Source: Hypsibius dujardini (Eukaryota > Tardigrada > Eutardigrada > Parachela > Hypsibiidae). From it: a stretch of 21,213 bases of DNA. Positions 1 to 7,860 of this stretch are shown piece by piece. The notes beneath the pieces are model-generated. The model worked only from the letters and a program-made list of their open reading frames with translations, did no database searches and was not told the DNA's origin. Both the position numbers and the translations under genes were made by a program. The stretch is taken from the NCBI GenBank assembly GCA_001579985.1, contig LRSR01003155.1, forward strand, positions 1 to 21,213, in the 5' to 3' direction. Position 1 is the stretch's first letter. Every line of letters begins with the position of its first letter.

Positions 1-115
1 ATGTGTATTATATTATATTATATTATATTATATTATGAATATTATATATATATATATTATATACATTTTTTTCCTTCTGAATTATATTATGTTATATTTT
101 TAACAATATCATTAG
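1..115 (+). other. 3' end of a GPCR intron, AT-rich
   Basis: Very AT-rich low-complexity DNA (runs of TATTA and TA) leads into an acceptor, ATCATTAG, at 108-115. An open frame continues through it from base 1, but its residues are Tyr/Ile-rich low complexity unlike a receptor. The receptor frame becomes recognisable only after the AG, so I treat this as intron. Confidence 0.6.
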
Positions 116-488
116 TGTACCCGGTGTTCCTGTACGCGGAAACGGACTCGTCGGACGACTTCAAAGTCACCCACTGTAATATCTTCTGGCCGGACTTCAA
201 CAGCATCTCCGGCAATCATGCCTTTGCACTTTACTGCTTCGTTCTCGGGTACGCCTTCCCGGTGGCCTTCATGCTGACCTTCTACGGGCTGGTAGTGCAG
301 CGGCTACGCAGCCGCAATACCGCTCACGAACAACGCGGCTCCATCTCCAATGGCAGCACGACCAACACCACGCGGACGATACTTCCGGTGTCGCGGTCGA
401 ATCAGCGCCGCCGTAGTCGGCTGCGTAAAGTGACCGTCATGATTTTCTGCGTGATCGTCGTCTACCTGCTGTGCTGGACGCCCTACTG
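116..488 (+). CDS. AstC-R: Allatostatin-C/somatostatin-type receptor, exon with end of TM4 to TM6 (partial gene)
   Basis: Internal exon of a class A peptide GPCR in the plasma membrane, coupling peptide-hormone binding to G proteins. In order it encodes the end of TM4 (VYPVFLYAE); the second extracellular loop with the Cys expected to disulphide-bond to TM3 (THCNIFWPD); TM5 (about 183-290, LYCFVLGYAFPVAFML); a Ser/Thr/Arg-rich third intracellular loop ending in basic RRRSRLRKVT; and TM6 with the CWxP switch (LLCWTPYW). CNI-WPD, the RKVT start of TM6 and CWxPYW are typical of arthropod allatostatin-C receptors, the invertebrate relatives of somatostatin and opioid receptors. The exon begins after ATTAG with two bases that finish a codon. 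It ends before GTGAGA with two bases (TG), which the next exon completes to Trp. The start codon and TM1-TM4 lie upstream of the window. The family call is firm; the subtype is less so. Confidence 0.9.
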
Positions 489-1016
489 GTGAGAGAGACA
501 GAAAAAGAGAGAGAGAGAGAAAGTCTAAAGCGAAGGTCCAATAGACCCACGATTGAGTTCATTGTCCTAAACATTTATATATTTAAATTGTAAAAAAACA
601 GGTAACTTCAAAAGGAGGAACGGCAAATGTAAATTTAAAACAAAAGAAATTAGCGTACAATGTTACGCGTATCCAGCACTATACGTAACAGCAACAAGTA
701 TGGGATAATTTCGCTAGAATTTTTCTGTAGCTAGAATTACGGCTTTTTATTCATTTATTTAATTAAAAAATTTAATTTAATTTGTTTTTGTAAAAATAAA
801 TTATTTAGTTTGCTTCTTTTAAATAAAAACTATCAAATACATTAAATGAATGTTAAATAAATTTAGCCATAAATAAAAGCATTTTTATCTTTTTTTCACA
901 TTACCTTCATCGACACACCGCTTTGACACTTTTCCTCATATGATGCGGGAAAGAAATTTTCAAATCTAATATACACGTATATTTACAAATACTAATTAGT
1001 AGACAATTTTGACAGA

Positions 1017-1431
1017 AAAGAAAGTTTTGTTTCGAGCTCCGGTTTGATCGGGGGAATTTTCCAAAGACCCTAAAACAGTGGAATTAGTTTTGGATCGGGC
1101 AGCAGTGGCATATTGACTACGGGCCCTTGTCACCTTGCTCCAAGAAGATGGCGGCAATTTTAGGCTTTTTACAGTTTACCCCCTGGGGGGAGGGGTAGGT
1201 TAAAGCTTAACCCCTCGACGGGTCGAGAAGGTGGCAAAACACTTTTTGTCATCTCTTTCAGTAGGTTTGTCATCCCACCCAAACCAACCTTAATCCGCCA
1301 CTGTTGGGTAGGTATAGTGTCATAAACTCAATACCTCAGCTACTAGGACAGCGCTTTTTTTGAGTAAATACCTTCCATATTTTTCGAAAAATTCTCCCGG
1401 CTAAACTAGAGCTCGGAGCAAAACCTTTCTT
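1017..1431. mobile_element. Inverted-repeat element, interrupted by a hAT MITE
   Basis: Bases 1017-1062 and the reverse complement of 1385-1431 match over about 46 bp with a few substitutions and single-base gaps. Shared blocks include CGAGCTC, GTTT, CGGG and GAATTTT. The arms enclose a smaller element with its own termini and target duplication (1103-1303). I read this as an old foldback element or MITE that later served as an insertion target. No target duplication of the outer element is clear. Confidence 0.55.
1103..1303. mobile_element. Non-autonomous hAT-type MITE, 201 bp
   Basis: The left end reads CAGTGGCATATTGAC and the right end, reverse-complemented, CAGTGGCGGATTAAGG. CAGTGGC-type termini are characteristic of hAT elements. 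The flanks are TCGGGCAG (1095-1102) and TTGGGTAG (1304-1311), an 8-bp target-site duplication with two transition differences, the length expected for hAT. There is no room for a transposase, so it would need one supplied in trans. Homology between the arms beyond the first 7 bp is weak. Confidence 0.7.
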
Positions 1432-1566
1432 GCCTCAAATCATTATACCAAATTTTCGAGAATTTTAAATATAAACATTTTTAGGTCTAAAGATTTCGAT
1501 ATACTTGCACCATTCCGGCTCTTTGTCCGCCCCTATGAAGCTGTCTTTAAGTGTTAAGTCATTAGG

Positions 1567-1890
1567 GATGTTTAAGCAGTCGGCGTAAGCTTAGCGTAAG
1601 AGTGAACTTAAGAACACGAACCAATAGGAATGAGCCACGGGGTGTGGCCTCTCTTACGGTATTTACTTAATTTCTTACGCTACTGCCTGACGTAAGGGGC
1701 AATGAGCCTTAAGTTTCGCCGTAAAAACATTTCAGTAGAATTCGCCCTGACCAAATTGAATAGTTTCCTCGAAATTTTCTGCTCTTGCGCCTTACGCCCA
1801 GTGCTTAAACATCTATTCGTAAGCGTAAAAATAGCGGGCCTTACGCCTAAGTTTACGTTACGCTAAAGCCGGTTTGCTTAAACATCTCTT
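1567..1890. mobile_element. GCGTAA-rich MITE with a duplicated right end
   Basis: The left terminus (1567-1589, starting GATGTTTAAGCA) matches the reverse complement of 1791-1813 at 21 of 23 positions. A second right-end copy (TGCTTAAACATC, about 1875-1886) follows, preceded by CTTACGCC and TTACGTTACGC motifs. GCGTAAG/CTTACGC words recur throughout. The simplest reading is a small inverted-repeat element with a second partial copy attached to its right side. No target duplication is certain, so I do not assign a superfamily. There is no coding capacity. Confidence 0.65.
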
Positions 1891-2127
1891 TTGGGTCACT
1901 CGTCCCTTGAGTGCGAATTTCTATTGATTCCAAAAACTGTTAACATTAATATATAGTGGGAGGAGCAAAATGCCACCAGATGCGCTTACTTGATCAAAAG
2001 CCATTTGAAGTCTTAGAAAAAAAATTATTTTTTTTACCTTTCAAATGGACCGAGTTGAATGTTTGGTTATATGCATATTGGGCTGGAGAATAAATTGTTC
2101 ACTGATACTAAGTAACAAACAGTGGGA

Positions 2128-2264
2128 CAGGTAGACGAACAGACAGGTAGAAAAGGCTGACAGATAGATGGACAGATAGACTAGCAGAGAGGTTGACACA
2201 CAAGCAGACAGCAAACAGACAGACAAACAGATAGGCAGACAGACAGACAAACAGACAGACACCC
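2128..2264. repeat. Degenerate (CAGA)n microsatellite
   Basis: Imperfect CAGA/GACA tetranucleotide repeats, most regular at 2213-2262. Open frames across it on the reverse strand are Cys/Leu/Ser/Val repeats produced by the array and are not genes. It lies about 340 bp before the acceptor of the TM7 exon. Confidence 0.9.
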
Positions 2265-2605
2265 CAACAGCTGCTCAGTTTTTAGAGATTAAGCAAGCGA
2301 GGGCGTAGCCCGTGCTTGGCTTACAGTTGCCACAAAACTCCAATTTCCCATGCCGGTGCAGGGTGCAGGCAGTCTGAGACTGCCGGTAATTGTGTCGTGA
2401 TTGATGTTTTCCATCGGCCTTCCCCACTCGATATACCCCTTAGGCAAAACAAAAACTGACTCCCATTTGACATGACGATTAGCTCATTCCAACACATAAA
2501 ACATATCCAGCAAACCAATTTACCCGTTCTCATCACCGTCAATGATTATCACTTCGTAATGTGTCTTGCTAACGTTTCCCCATCCGTCTTCATTTCGGTG
2601 TACAG

Positions 2606-3011
2606 GGCCAGTCAGCTGTACATCACCTTCAGCCCGGCCAGCCAGTTCAACCACATGATGTCGTGCCCGTTGACCGCAGCCGAGATCCAGACCAGCCAAC
2701 GCATTGTCTACACCTCGCTCGTATTGCAATGCCTCTGCTTCGCCAATTCCGCCGTCAATCCCATTCTCTACGCCGTCCTCTCGGAGAACTTTAAGCAGAG
2801 CTTCGCCAAGGCCTGCCATCGGGTCACCCACCCTACCCTGGTGGAGGAACCGACCATCGCGAGGGAGTCCAGTTTTCGGCCGGAATTTTGCTCGCAACAC
2901 AAGTTCAATCCTCATCAACGCTTCTCCGTCGACCAAGAGACCGACGGTCACCTCGTGAATGGCGGTATGACTCGTAGGGTGCTGACAATAAACCAAACTA
3001 ATTCAACTTAA
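2606..3011 (+). CDS. AstC-R: Allatostatin-C/somatostatin-type receptor, exon with TM7 and C-terminal tail
   Basis: The first base (G) completes the Trp of CWTPYW from the upstream exon, and the frame then runs to TAA at 3009-3011. It encodes the third extracellular loop (ASQLYITFSPASQFNHMMSC), TM7 with the NPxxY motif (CFANSAVNPILYAVL), helix 8 (SENFKQSFAKAC, its Cys a possible palmitoylation site) and a tail of about 75 residues ending TINQTNST. NSAVNPILYA-LS-NFK-SF is the usual TM7-helix 8 sequence of allatostatin-C and somatostatin receptors. The loop is long for the family. The stop is close to an AATAAA at 3107, so this can be the last exon. An internal GT at 2965 (GGCG|GTATGA) could instead splice to 3668 and swap the final 15 residues. 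Confidence 0.9.
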
Positions 3012-3667
3012 CTAAACTAAATTAATTTAAAACTAAATTAATTTGGTTTTAGCTACCCAATACTTAAGTGGAGAAAGAAAAACAGAAACTTATTTTAATT
3101 CAAATCAATAAACCCAAAATAGAAAACTAAATTAACACTTTTATTAACTATTTATAAGTTTTAATTTTAGTTTCTGAACAAACAAAGAGAAATGAAATTT
3201 TTGGGGGACATACTATTTAGTGAGCTAACTTTGACTTAAAGCTAAACTAAAAAAGTCTATAATGAATACTTTTAGTAGCTAAGATAGTTCTAGTTCAGTT
3301 TCTAAAGAAAACTAAGCTAAATATTTTGTGAAAACAAAGTTTTCGGTAGAAAAAACTAAAATTATTCATCTTATTACGATTTTAACTCAACTCCAAAAGA
3401 GTTAAATTTAAAATTATCTTTAGTTTCAGTATTTTAGTTTTTAACAAAAAGTAAACGCAAGGCTTCATTTAGTTACTACAAACAATTAAACCGAGAAACA
3501 AAAATTTGTCAATCGGAATGTAATCAATCGTTTGACCAAAACAAAACTACTGGGTTTATAAAATTACTAAAGCAAATAAGCAAAACATTCACAAATAATT
3601 AAATTTGAGTTGTCTCAATTTAAAAAAGACAAAGTAGGTGTCTGATTTTAGTTTCTGCCGTCCTTAG
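3012..3667 (+). other. 3' UTR or alternative intron, ACTAAA/TTTAGT-rich
   Basis: A compositionally odd AT-rich stretch full of ACTAAA and TTTAGTTT words, with no open frame of note. It resembles in composition the repeat pair at 7569-7860 and 11748-12030, but I could not align it convincingly. If the exon at 3668-4020 is used, this is intron (2965-3667), ending in the pyrimidine-rich acceptor TTTCTGCCGTCCTTAG. Confidence 0.5.
3107..3112 (+). terminator. Candidate poly(A) signal AATAAA for the short receptor transcript
   Basis: AATAAA lies 96 bp after the TAA at 3011. The surroundings are AT-rich, so chance occurrence is possible. It fits a short 3' UTR for the transcript that ends in the TM7 exon. 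Confidence 0.4.
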
Positions 3668-4020
3668 ATACCAGGAAGATTTATTTCAGCTGTAATATGC
3701 AGTCTCCGTCGTTGCTGTTGACACCGGCTTCCGCGAACGGCCAGCTAACGTCCTTCACGGACGTGAGCAGTTTGAATCCGAGTAGCCAAGCGCCGGCGGA
3801 GCTGGAGCATAATTGTAGCTGCAACAGCAATGGCGGAGGAACTCCATCTCCCCGTCCCGCGCTATTTCAAGGCGAGGTTGTTACCTCATTCCAAATTACA
3901 GCCTGGACCCCGCTGTTAAGCAATCATCAGGAGCCGGTCGTTACGCGGCGGACCATGCTAACGACGCTTGAAATGTCAGCGGCTGGTGGAAGCACGCAAA
4001 GCTCACGAAAATCCTTTTGA
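3668..4020 (+). CDS. Possible alternative last exon of the receptor (Ser/Thr/Pro-rich tail)
   Basis: A GC-richer island between AT-rich flanks, open for about 117 codons to TGA at 4018-4020, with mostly G/C third positions. The product is hydrophilic and rich in Ser, Thr, Pro, Asn and Gly (for example NCSCNSNGGGTPSPRPAL), has no membrane segment, and ends SSRKSF. It looks like an intracellular receptor tail. Splicing 2964 to 3668 keeps frame (G+AT = Asp) and replaces the last 15 residues of the TM7 exon with about 117. Another in-frame acceptor is ATTTTAG at 3645-3651. Alternatively translation starts at the ATG at 3697 as a separate 107-residue protein, which I think less likely. An AATAAA follows 58 bp after the stop. 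I do not recognise it by homology; the link to the receptor is inference. Confidence 0.5.
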
Positions 4021-4078
4021 TTTGAGAACGTGGAGGAGAGAGATATAATTTATTCTATTTTCAATGCACCGGGTAAAG

Positions 4079-4084
4079 AATAAA
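4079..4084 (+). terminator. Candidate poly(A) signal AATAAA after the distal tail exon
   Basis: AATAAA lies 58 bp after the TGA at 4020 and is followed by T- and GT-rich sequence (CTGTTTTTCG). A small hairpin, CTGTTT/AAACAG, starts at about 4091. This supports 3668-4020 being the end of a real transcript on the + strand. Confidence 0.5.
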
Positions 4085-4266
4085 ACATACTGTTTTTCGT
4101 AAACAGCGTTTATCACCCTGTGCAGCATTGATGATGGGCACGAGGATGAAAATAACTGTACAAATTTGTGCGTATAATTGAGAAGCTAAATCATTCCTTC
4201 ATAAATATGGTACCTCGAAATTACATAGAGGCGAACTGTAGGGTACGTCATACTATTTCGTTTAAA

Positions 4267-4645
4267 TACTGTAGAATCGCTCTGCCCATCCGTGGTACTT
4301 TTCGGAAACCCCAGTAAATCAGACCCGGTGGGCCAAAACAACTTTTGCGCTTCAATCGATCAATCAAGCTTTTGTTCCTCCTCAAATCGTTGGTCCTTTT
4401 TCTTTCTTCTTCGGTGTAGCGATTAGAACGGCCCATTTTTTTAAAAATAATGTTAAAGAAAAACGCATAAATCAATGAAACGATCGCAAAAAGGAAGGAT
4501 GAAAACTAGAACTGTGAACTGCTTACGTAATCAATCAATCGATACGTGCGGTCCTGTCGTTCGCACATCTTTGCAATCAATCAAAACAGCCGCTTTTTAC
4601 TGCGTGATGACATAGGCACTACGGATGGGTCGCAATTCTACAGTA
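4267..4645. mobile_element. Imperfect inverted repeat with AATC/GATT-rich interior, MITE-like
   Basis: Bases 4267-4296 (TACTGTAGAATCGC...CCCATCCGTGGT) match the reverse complement of 4618-4645 apart from a small gap and a few substitutions. Inside are AATCGATCAATCAAGC (4353) and AATCAATCAATCGATACG (about 4530), which pair partly with each other. Similar AATCAATCGATCAATC words occur in the element at 7275-7557. A 75-codon reverse open frame over the left half looks fortuitous. No target duplication found. Confidence 0.4.
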
Positions 4646-5564
4646 CTCCAGTATTTATGATGATGAAAAAGAATTATTTCACCGTCGTGGTTACAAACAT
4701 TTTTGTGTGGTGGAATTTTGAGAAGCGGAGCTGCGGTACTTTTACACTTGTGCCATATATCACACTGACTTGGGGCGAGATTTTCAGAAATGGTTTTCAA
4801 AACATCTCCATTTTTTCTCTAAATTAGTTCAGTATTAATGCTGATTTAAAAAAAATTATTTCATGGGCAAATCTCCGCGAACTTTTTTTACGAAATTTCA
4901 AAGTCACTGGAATATTCCGTTTTGCTTGATTTTCTTTGTAAAACTATCAATTGTTCGAAATGCATTAAATGTAATTATTTTGATATTGTCCTATCCCAAA
5001 TTTCATTTGAAATTGATGGGCGCCAACCAAATATGTTTGGGAGATAAGGAGGCGGAGCTATGGACAGTTTAAAAAGAAACCAGAAAATTGTGTGCTGTGA
5101 TTCTAAATTTCTACTTGACAAATCAACCCATGGTCAGACGGGTCGGGTTCTGGATCTATTCGGGCAAAATGAAAATTTCGGTTCGGATTTGTCGGGCTCC
5201 GTTGTTCGTTTCGGGTTTCGGATCGGGTCATGGAGATTAAGTTTCGGCGTAAGACAGATGCATATGTAATGCGTTGACATCAGCGCCATCTGTCGCTTCG
5301 TTCACTTAGTCCAATTTGCAGTTTTCAAGCAGTTTAAACACACACACGCATTCCAGTTCTACCAAGGCTTCTGTTTGAAATGGATTGGTATCAAGATAAT
5401 GTTTTTTGAAGATTAAGGGGTGGAGCGAAGTCTTCCAAAAAAAAATTATGGAAAGGGTACGTGTGAACTCCGCCCCCTGCCTCCCGACAAATATTTAGCT
5501 GATTTGAAACAATTTTAAATTGAATTTGAGATAGAGTAAGGCCAAAAACACACTTATTCGATGT
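4646..5564. other. Intergenic, no gene seen
   Basis: AT-rich DNA with several short open frames, none with a recognisable domain or good codon pattern. It contains the phrase GAGGCGGAGCTATGG (about 5049), a GGGTCGGGTTC-rich patch near 5137-5226, and GCGCCATCTGTCG at 5283, a wording often seen in dispersed arthropod repeats. Confidence 0.5.
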
Positions 5565-5930
5565 GTACGAGGTAAAGGCCGTTAACCAGGCCGCTTTTAG
5601 AAATCGTAACTTAATCAGGCCGGTTTTTTTAACGTTGATTTCCCGGCGCTGCAGTGCTGCTACGCCATAACAAATGGCTTGAAAACATTCAGAAAAATTC
5701 TTTGACCCATTTTAGTTCGTTCTTAAGCCTCACGGTTCGAATTTGAGTCCAAAAAATGGAATAGAAAAATCTCAATGGAGAAGTGTGCAAGTAGTCCGGT
5801 AGAGGCGCCACTTCGGTTCCATCTCCCTGGGTTGACTTCGTCAAAACGACTTATGCGCCACCTGTTGGCTGCCGGCCTGGTTAAGTTACGATGTCTAAAA
5901 GCGGCCTGGTTAACGGCCTTTACCTCGTAC
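5565..5930. mobile_element. Foldback element with 59-bp near-perfect inverted arms
   Basis: Bases 5565-5623 (starting GTACGAGGTAAAGGCCGTTA) and the reverse complement of 5872-5930 are identical at 57 of 59 positions. The arms carry the repeated phrase CCAGGCCGCTTTTAG. The 248-bp interior contains GCAGTGCTGC, GCGCCACTTCGG and GCGCCACCTGTTGG and has no open frame worth reporting. The high arm identity suggests a recent insertion or hairpin-driven correction. I see no clear target duplication beside GTACGAGG, so the class is open. The RNA would form a long stem. Confidence 0.8.
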
Positions 5931-6398
5931 TCTGAGTTGACACTAATTTGCTTTGGTCTAGCAAAAAATGGTAACTACTGGGTCAACTGACTCATTTTTG
6001 AGCCCGTTTCAAAAATTTGAGCACCGAGGCAAGCCAACAAATTCTTTTATTACTATGCGGAAATATGAGCAGGCATTCAAACAAACTTAGTTTTAAAAAA
6101 ATCCAACGAAAACTGGATTTCAGGATTTTTTTTTAACTGGGAACATTTTTAGCCGCAGGTTAGGCCACTATCAGGCCGCTGATGTTAAGCATAGAATTTG
6201 AAGCTTATCTTGAAAAAAGCGCTGATCGCAACGCCTTTACATATAAATGTAGTAAGGCTCGTCTAAACAACGATTTTTGTAGCAATAATACTGTTTGTCA
6301 GATACCTCGCAAGAGACGCCCACAGCGCCACCTGCGTAACTTGTACAACGCGACAGATGACGCCTGAAAAAAATGTTCATTTATCCGTTTTCATAATA
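5931..6398. other. Intergenic, repeat-derived appearance
   Basis: No convincing gene. Phrases related to the neighbouring foldback recur (ACTATCAGGCCGCTGATG at about 6169), as does CACAGCGCCACCTGCG (6320), so this is probably older transposon debris. Confidence 0.45.
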
Positions 6399-6671
6399 CT
6401 ACATTTCAAGAGAATCAATCATACGGTAGAAAGAACAACGCAATCTTGGAATACATATAACGGCGTTTCCTTCTGTGTCCCAATCTGCCGGAGTCAAATC
6501 GAAGACAAGGCGTATTCGACTGAAAAATAAGTCAAGAATGTTTACGTTGACTATAATTACCTGAAAGTAGATGTACTTGAGAGTCTCGACCACTTGGTGC
6601 AAGTTTTCAACTCTCTGAGTGCCGGGCAGCTTACACTGGCTTAATTCTTCCTTCGAACTCCATTTGCTCAT
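6399..6671 (-). pseudogene. Unrecognised coding-like fragment, part of a dispersed repeat
   Basis: A 90-codon reverse open frame (MSKWSSKEELSQ...VENLHQVVETLK...DLTPADWDTEG...MIDSLEM) with protein-like composition but no family I recognise. Within it, on the - strand, TTTCAG|GTAATTATAG begins and TTATTTTTCAG ends a 41-base stretch (about 6561-6521) that looks like a very short intron; removing it gives another open frame of about 34 codons. The 6471-6575 part recurs at 7860-7970 on the same strand, and the VENLHQVVETL segment recurs on the + strand at about 7238-7270 as SENWHQMVETL followed by a stop. Repetition in three pieces argues for a broken mobile element or multicopy gene. Confidence 0.3.
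6471..6575 (-). repeat. Dispersed repeat, copy 1 (partner 7860-7970)
   Basis: This segment aligns with 7860-7970 in the same orientation with scattered substitutions. Both contain TCGACTGAAAAATAAGTC, ATGTTTACG-TGAC and TACCTGAA. On the - strand the shared part runs across the possible short intron (donor CAG|GTA, acceptor TTATTTTTCAG). Confidence 0.7.
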
Positions 6672-7178
6672 CCAGCATTTGGACTTAATTGATACGGTTT
6701 TTTGCTTTGATCCTCTAAGAAAACCTTAAAATATAAATAAAAACAACTTTTGAAAAAAAAATTAGAAATGGTAAGAACTCATTAAGCCAAACTTGGCTTA
6801 AACTTAAATGGCACGTATACTAACTTGCGTTGTGTATCTGAAAAAACAAATTCCGGACTTCGAAATTAAAAATGGTCCTAGCTAACAACCATACCGATAA
6901 ATCCAGCTGAAATTAAATTAAACAATTGAAGTGAAAAAATTGAACTCACCAGGAAGATGTTTTGATTCCCTATTGGCAAAATGTTTGCTGTTGTCGGGTT
7001 TTTGTGTGGAGGCGCAACAGCGCCGCCTGGCGGTACGGCATTAACCGGGAAGGGAAAGTGCTAAATGAACATTAGTCATGTCAACCATTCAAGTTAGGTA
7101 CTTTCCCTATGTAAGCCAACTTTGGTTGACCCAGGACTACCCGTACACCTAAAACACCCAGCTATCAGAGGTTTAATG
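6672..7178. other. Intergenic, no gene seen
   Basis: AT-rich, with short phrases such as AACTTGCGTTGTGTATCTGAAA (about 6823) that recall the start of the repeats at 7569 and 11748, and GCAACAGCGCCGCCTGGCGG at 7013. No open frame or RNA gene that I can support. Confidence 0.45.
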
Positions 7179-7239
7179 ACCCCCGTATATTATGACTGCA
7201 GGGTAGCACAGTGTGTGCAGGCATAATATACGGGTGGGT
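7179..7239. repeat. Perfect-looking hairpin, arms about 22 bp
   Basis: Bases 7179-7200 (ending CCGTATATTATGACTGCA) and the reverse complement of 7216-7239 (ending CCGTATATTATGCCTGCA) differ by about one base in the inner 18 and a small shift at the outer end. The loop is 15 bases. It could be a minimal MITE, the end of a larger element, or a structured RNA if transcribed. Confidence 0.7.
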
Positions 7240-7274
7240 CTGAAAATTGGCACCAAATGGTCGAGACTCTATAG

Positions 7275-7557
7275 TACCGTATTCCCCCGATCTCAAGGGA
7301 CACTTTTTTGCCCTACCAGTTAATATGATCCACCCCGGATCTTATCTGTTCATCACCGTTTGCTATTGTTTACCTACAATCAATCAATCAACTGATTTAA
7401 CGTGTGCGTCAAAAAATCCCGCTTAATCAATCGATCAATCGTTGCTAAGTTGCGCTTAAATTTAACCAATCACGACAGAGTGAATCCGATTGAACAGTCA
7501 ACCGATGACTGGAGGGGGTGGGGCTTAACTGTCCCTTGAGATCGGGGGACTACGGTA
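7275..7557. mobile_element. 283-bp MITE with 28-bp terminal inverted repeats
   Basis: The left end 7275-7302 (TACCGTATTCCCCCGATCTC...) and the reverse complement of 7530-7557 are identical at 27 of 28 positions. The flanks are TCTATAG (7268-7274) and TCTATTG (7558-7564), a candidate target duplication with one difference. A TA duplication around CCGTA...TACGG is the alternative reading and would point to Tc1/mariner. The interior has AATCAATCAATCAACTG and AATCAATCGATCAATCG. There is no coding capacity. Confidence 0.8.
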
Positions 7558-7568
7558 TCTATTGCAAA

Positions 7569-7860
7569 CTTGCGTATCTCAAAAATATAGAATCCTGTAT
7601 AATTTGGATAACAAAAATAAGATTTGTGAATAAATAATCATCTTATTAGTCCACTAAAACTTTTTGCCTGACTTCGGGTTTTTAGCTCAATTGTTTAGCT
7701 GGTAATATATCTTAAACTAAAAAATAATTATAAAATTAATAGCTAGTATTTTTAGTTTAGTTTCAGACAAAATGATTTTAGGCAAGACAAATTTTGGTTT
7801 AGTTTAGGTTTTCCCAAATAAATATCTGGTAACTAAATCTTTAGTTCATTAACAGGTTTT
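7569..7860. repeat. AT-rich dispersed repeat, copy A (partner 11748-12030)
   Basis: Aligns along its length, in the same orientation, with 11748-12030. Both start CTTGCGTATCTCAA, share TAATCA-CTTATT-GTCCACTAAAA, TATTTTAGTTTAGTTT and TCTGGTAAC-AAATC, and end TAACAGGTTT. Substitutions and small gaps are frequent, so both copies are old. No open frame spans it. It sits between the MITE ending at 7557 and the repeat starting at 7860. Confidence 0.8.

Larger units (their letters stand above)
489..2605 (+). other. GPCR intron (2117 bp) filled with mobile-element remnants
   Basis: GT at 489-490 (CTACTG|GTGAGAG) and AG at 2604-2605 (GTGTACAG|GGCC) bound an intron that splits the Trp codon of the CWTPYW motif. 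Joining 488 to 2606 keeps the frame and gives CWTPYWASQLYITF. Inside are GA-rich DNA just after the donor, AT-rich DNA to about 1000, a nested pair of inverted-repeat elements (1017-1431), a GCGTAA-rich MITE (1567-1890) and a CAGA-type microsatellite (about 2128-2264). I see no coding exon inside. Confidence 0.85.

Noticed and set aside
2041-2264. CRISPR-like regular repetition
   Set aside because: Four-base microsatellite units without unique spacers, in an animal nuclear sequence.
2520-2996. 158-codon reverse open frame opposite the receptor TM7 exon
   Set aside because: It is the antisense shadow of the exon, which carries clear TM7 and NPxxY sequence on the + strand.
4248-4475. 75-codon reverse open frame beginning MIYAFFFN
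   Set aside because: It overlaps an arm of an inverted repeat and AATC-rich sequence, with no domain; most likely chance.
5725-5760. tRNA T-loop-like GGTTCGAAT
   Set aside because: The flanking bases do not form a T stem, and no D arm, anticodon arm or acceptor stem is placed around it on either strand.
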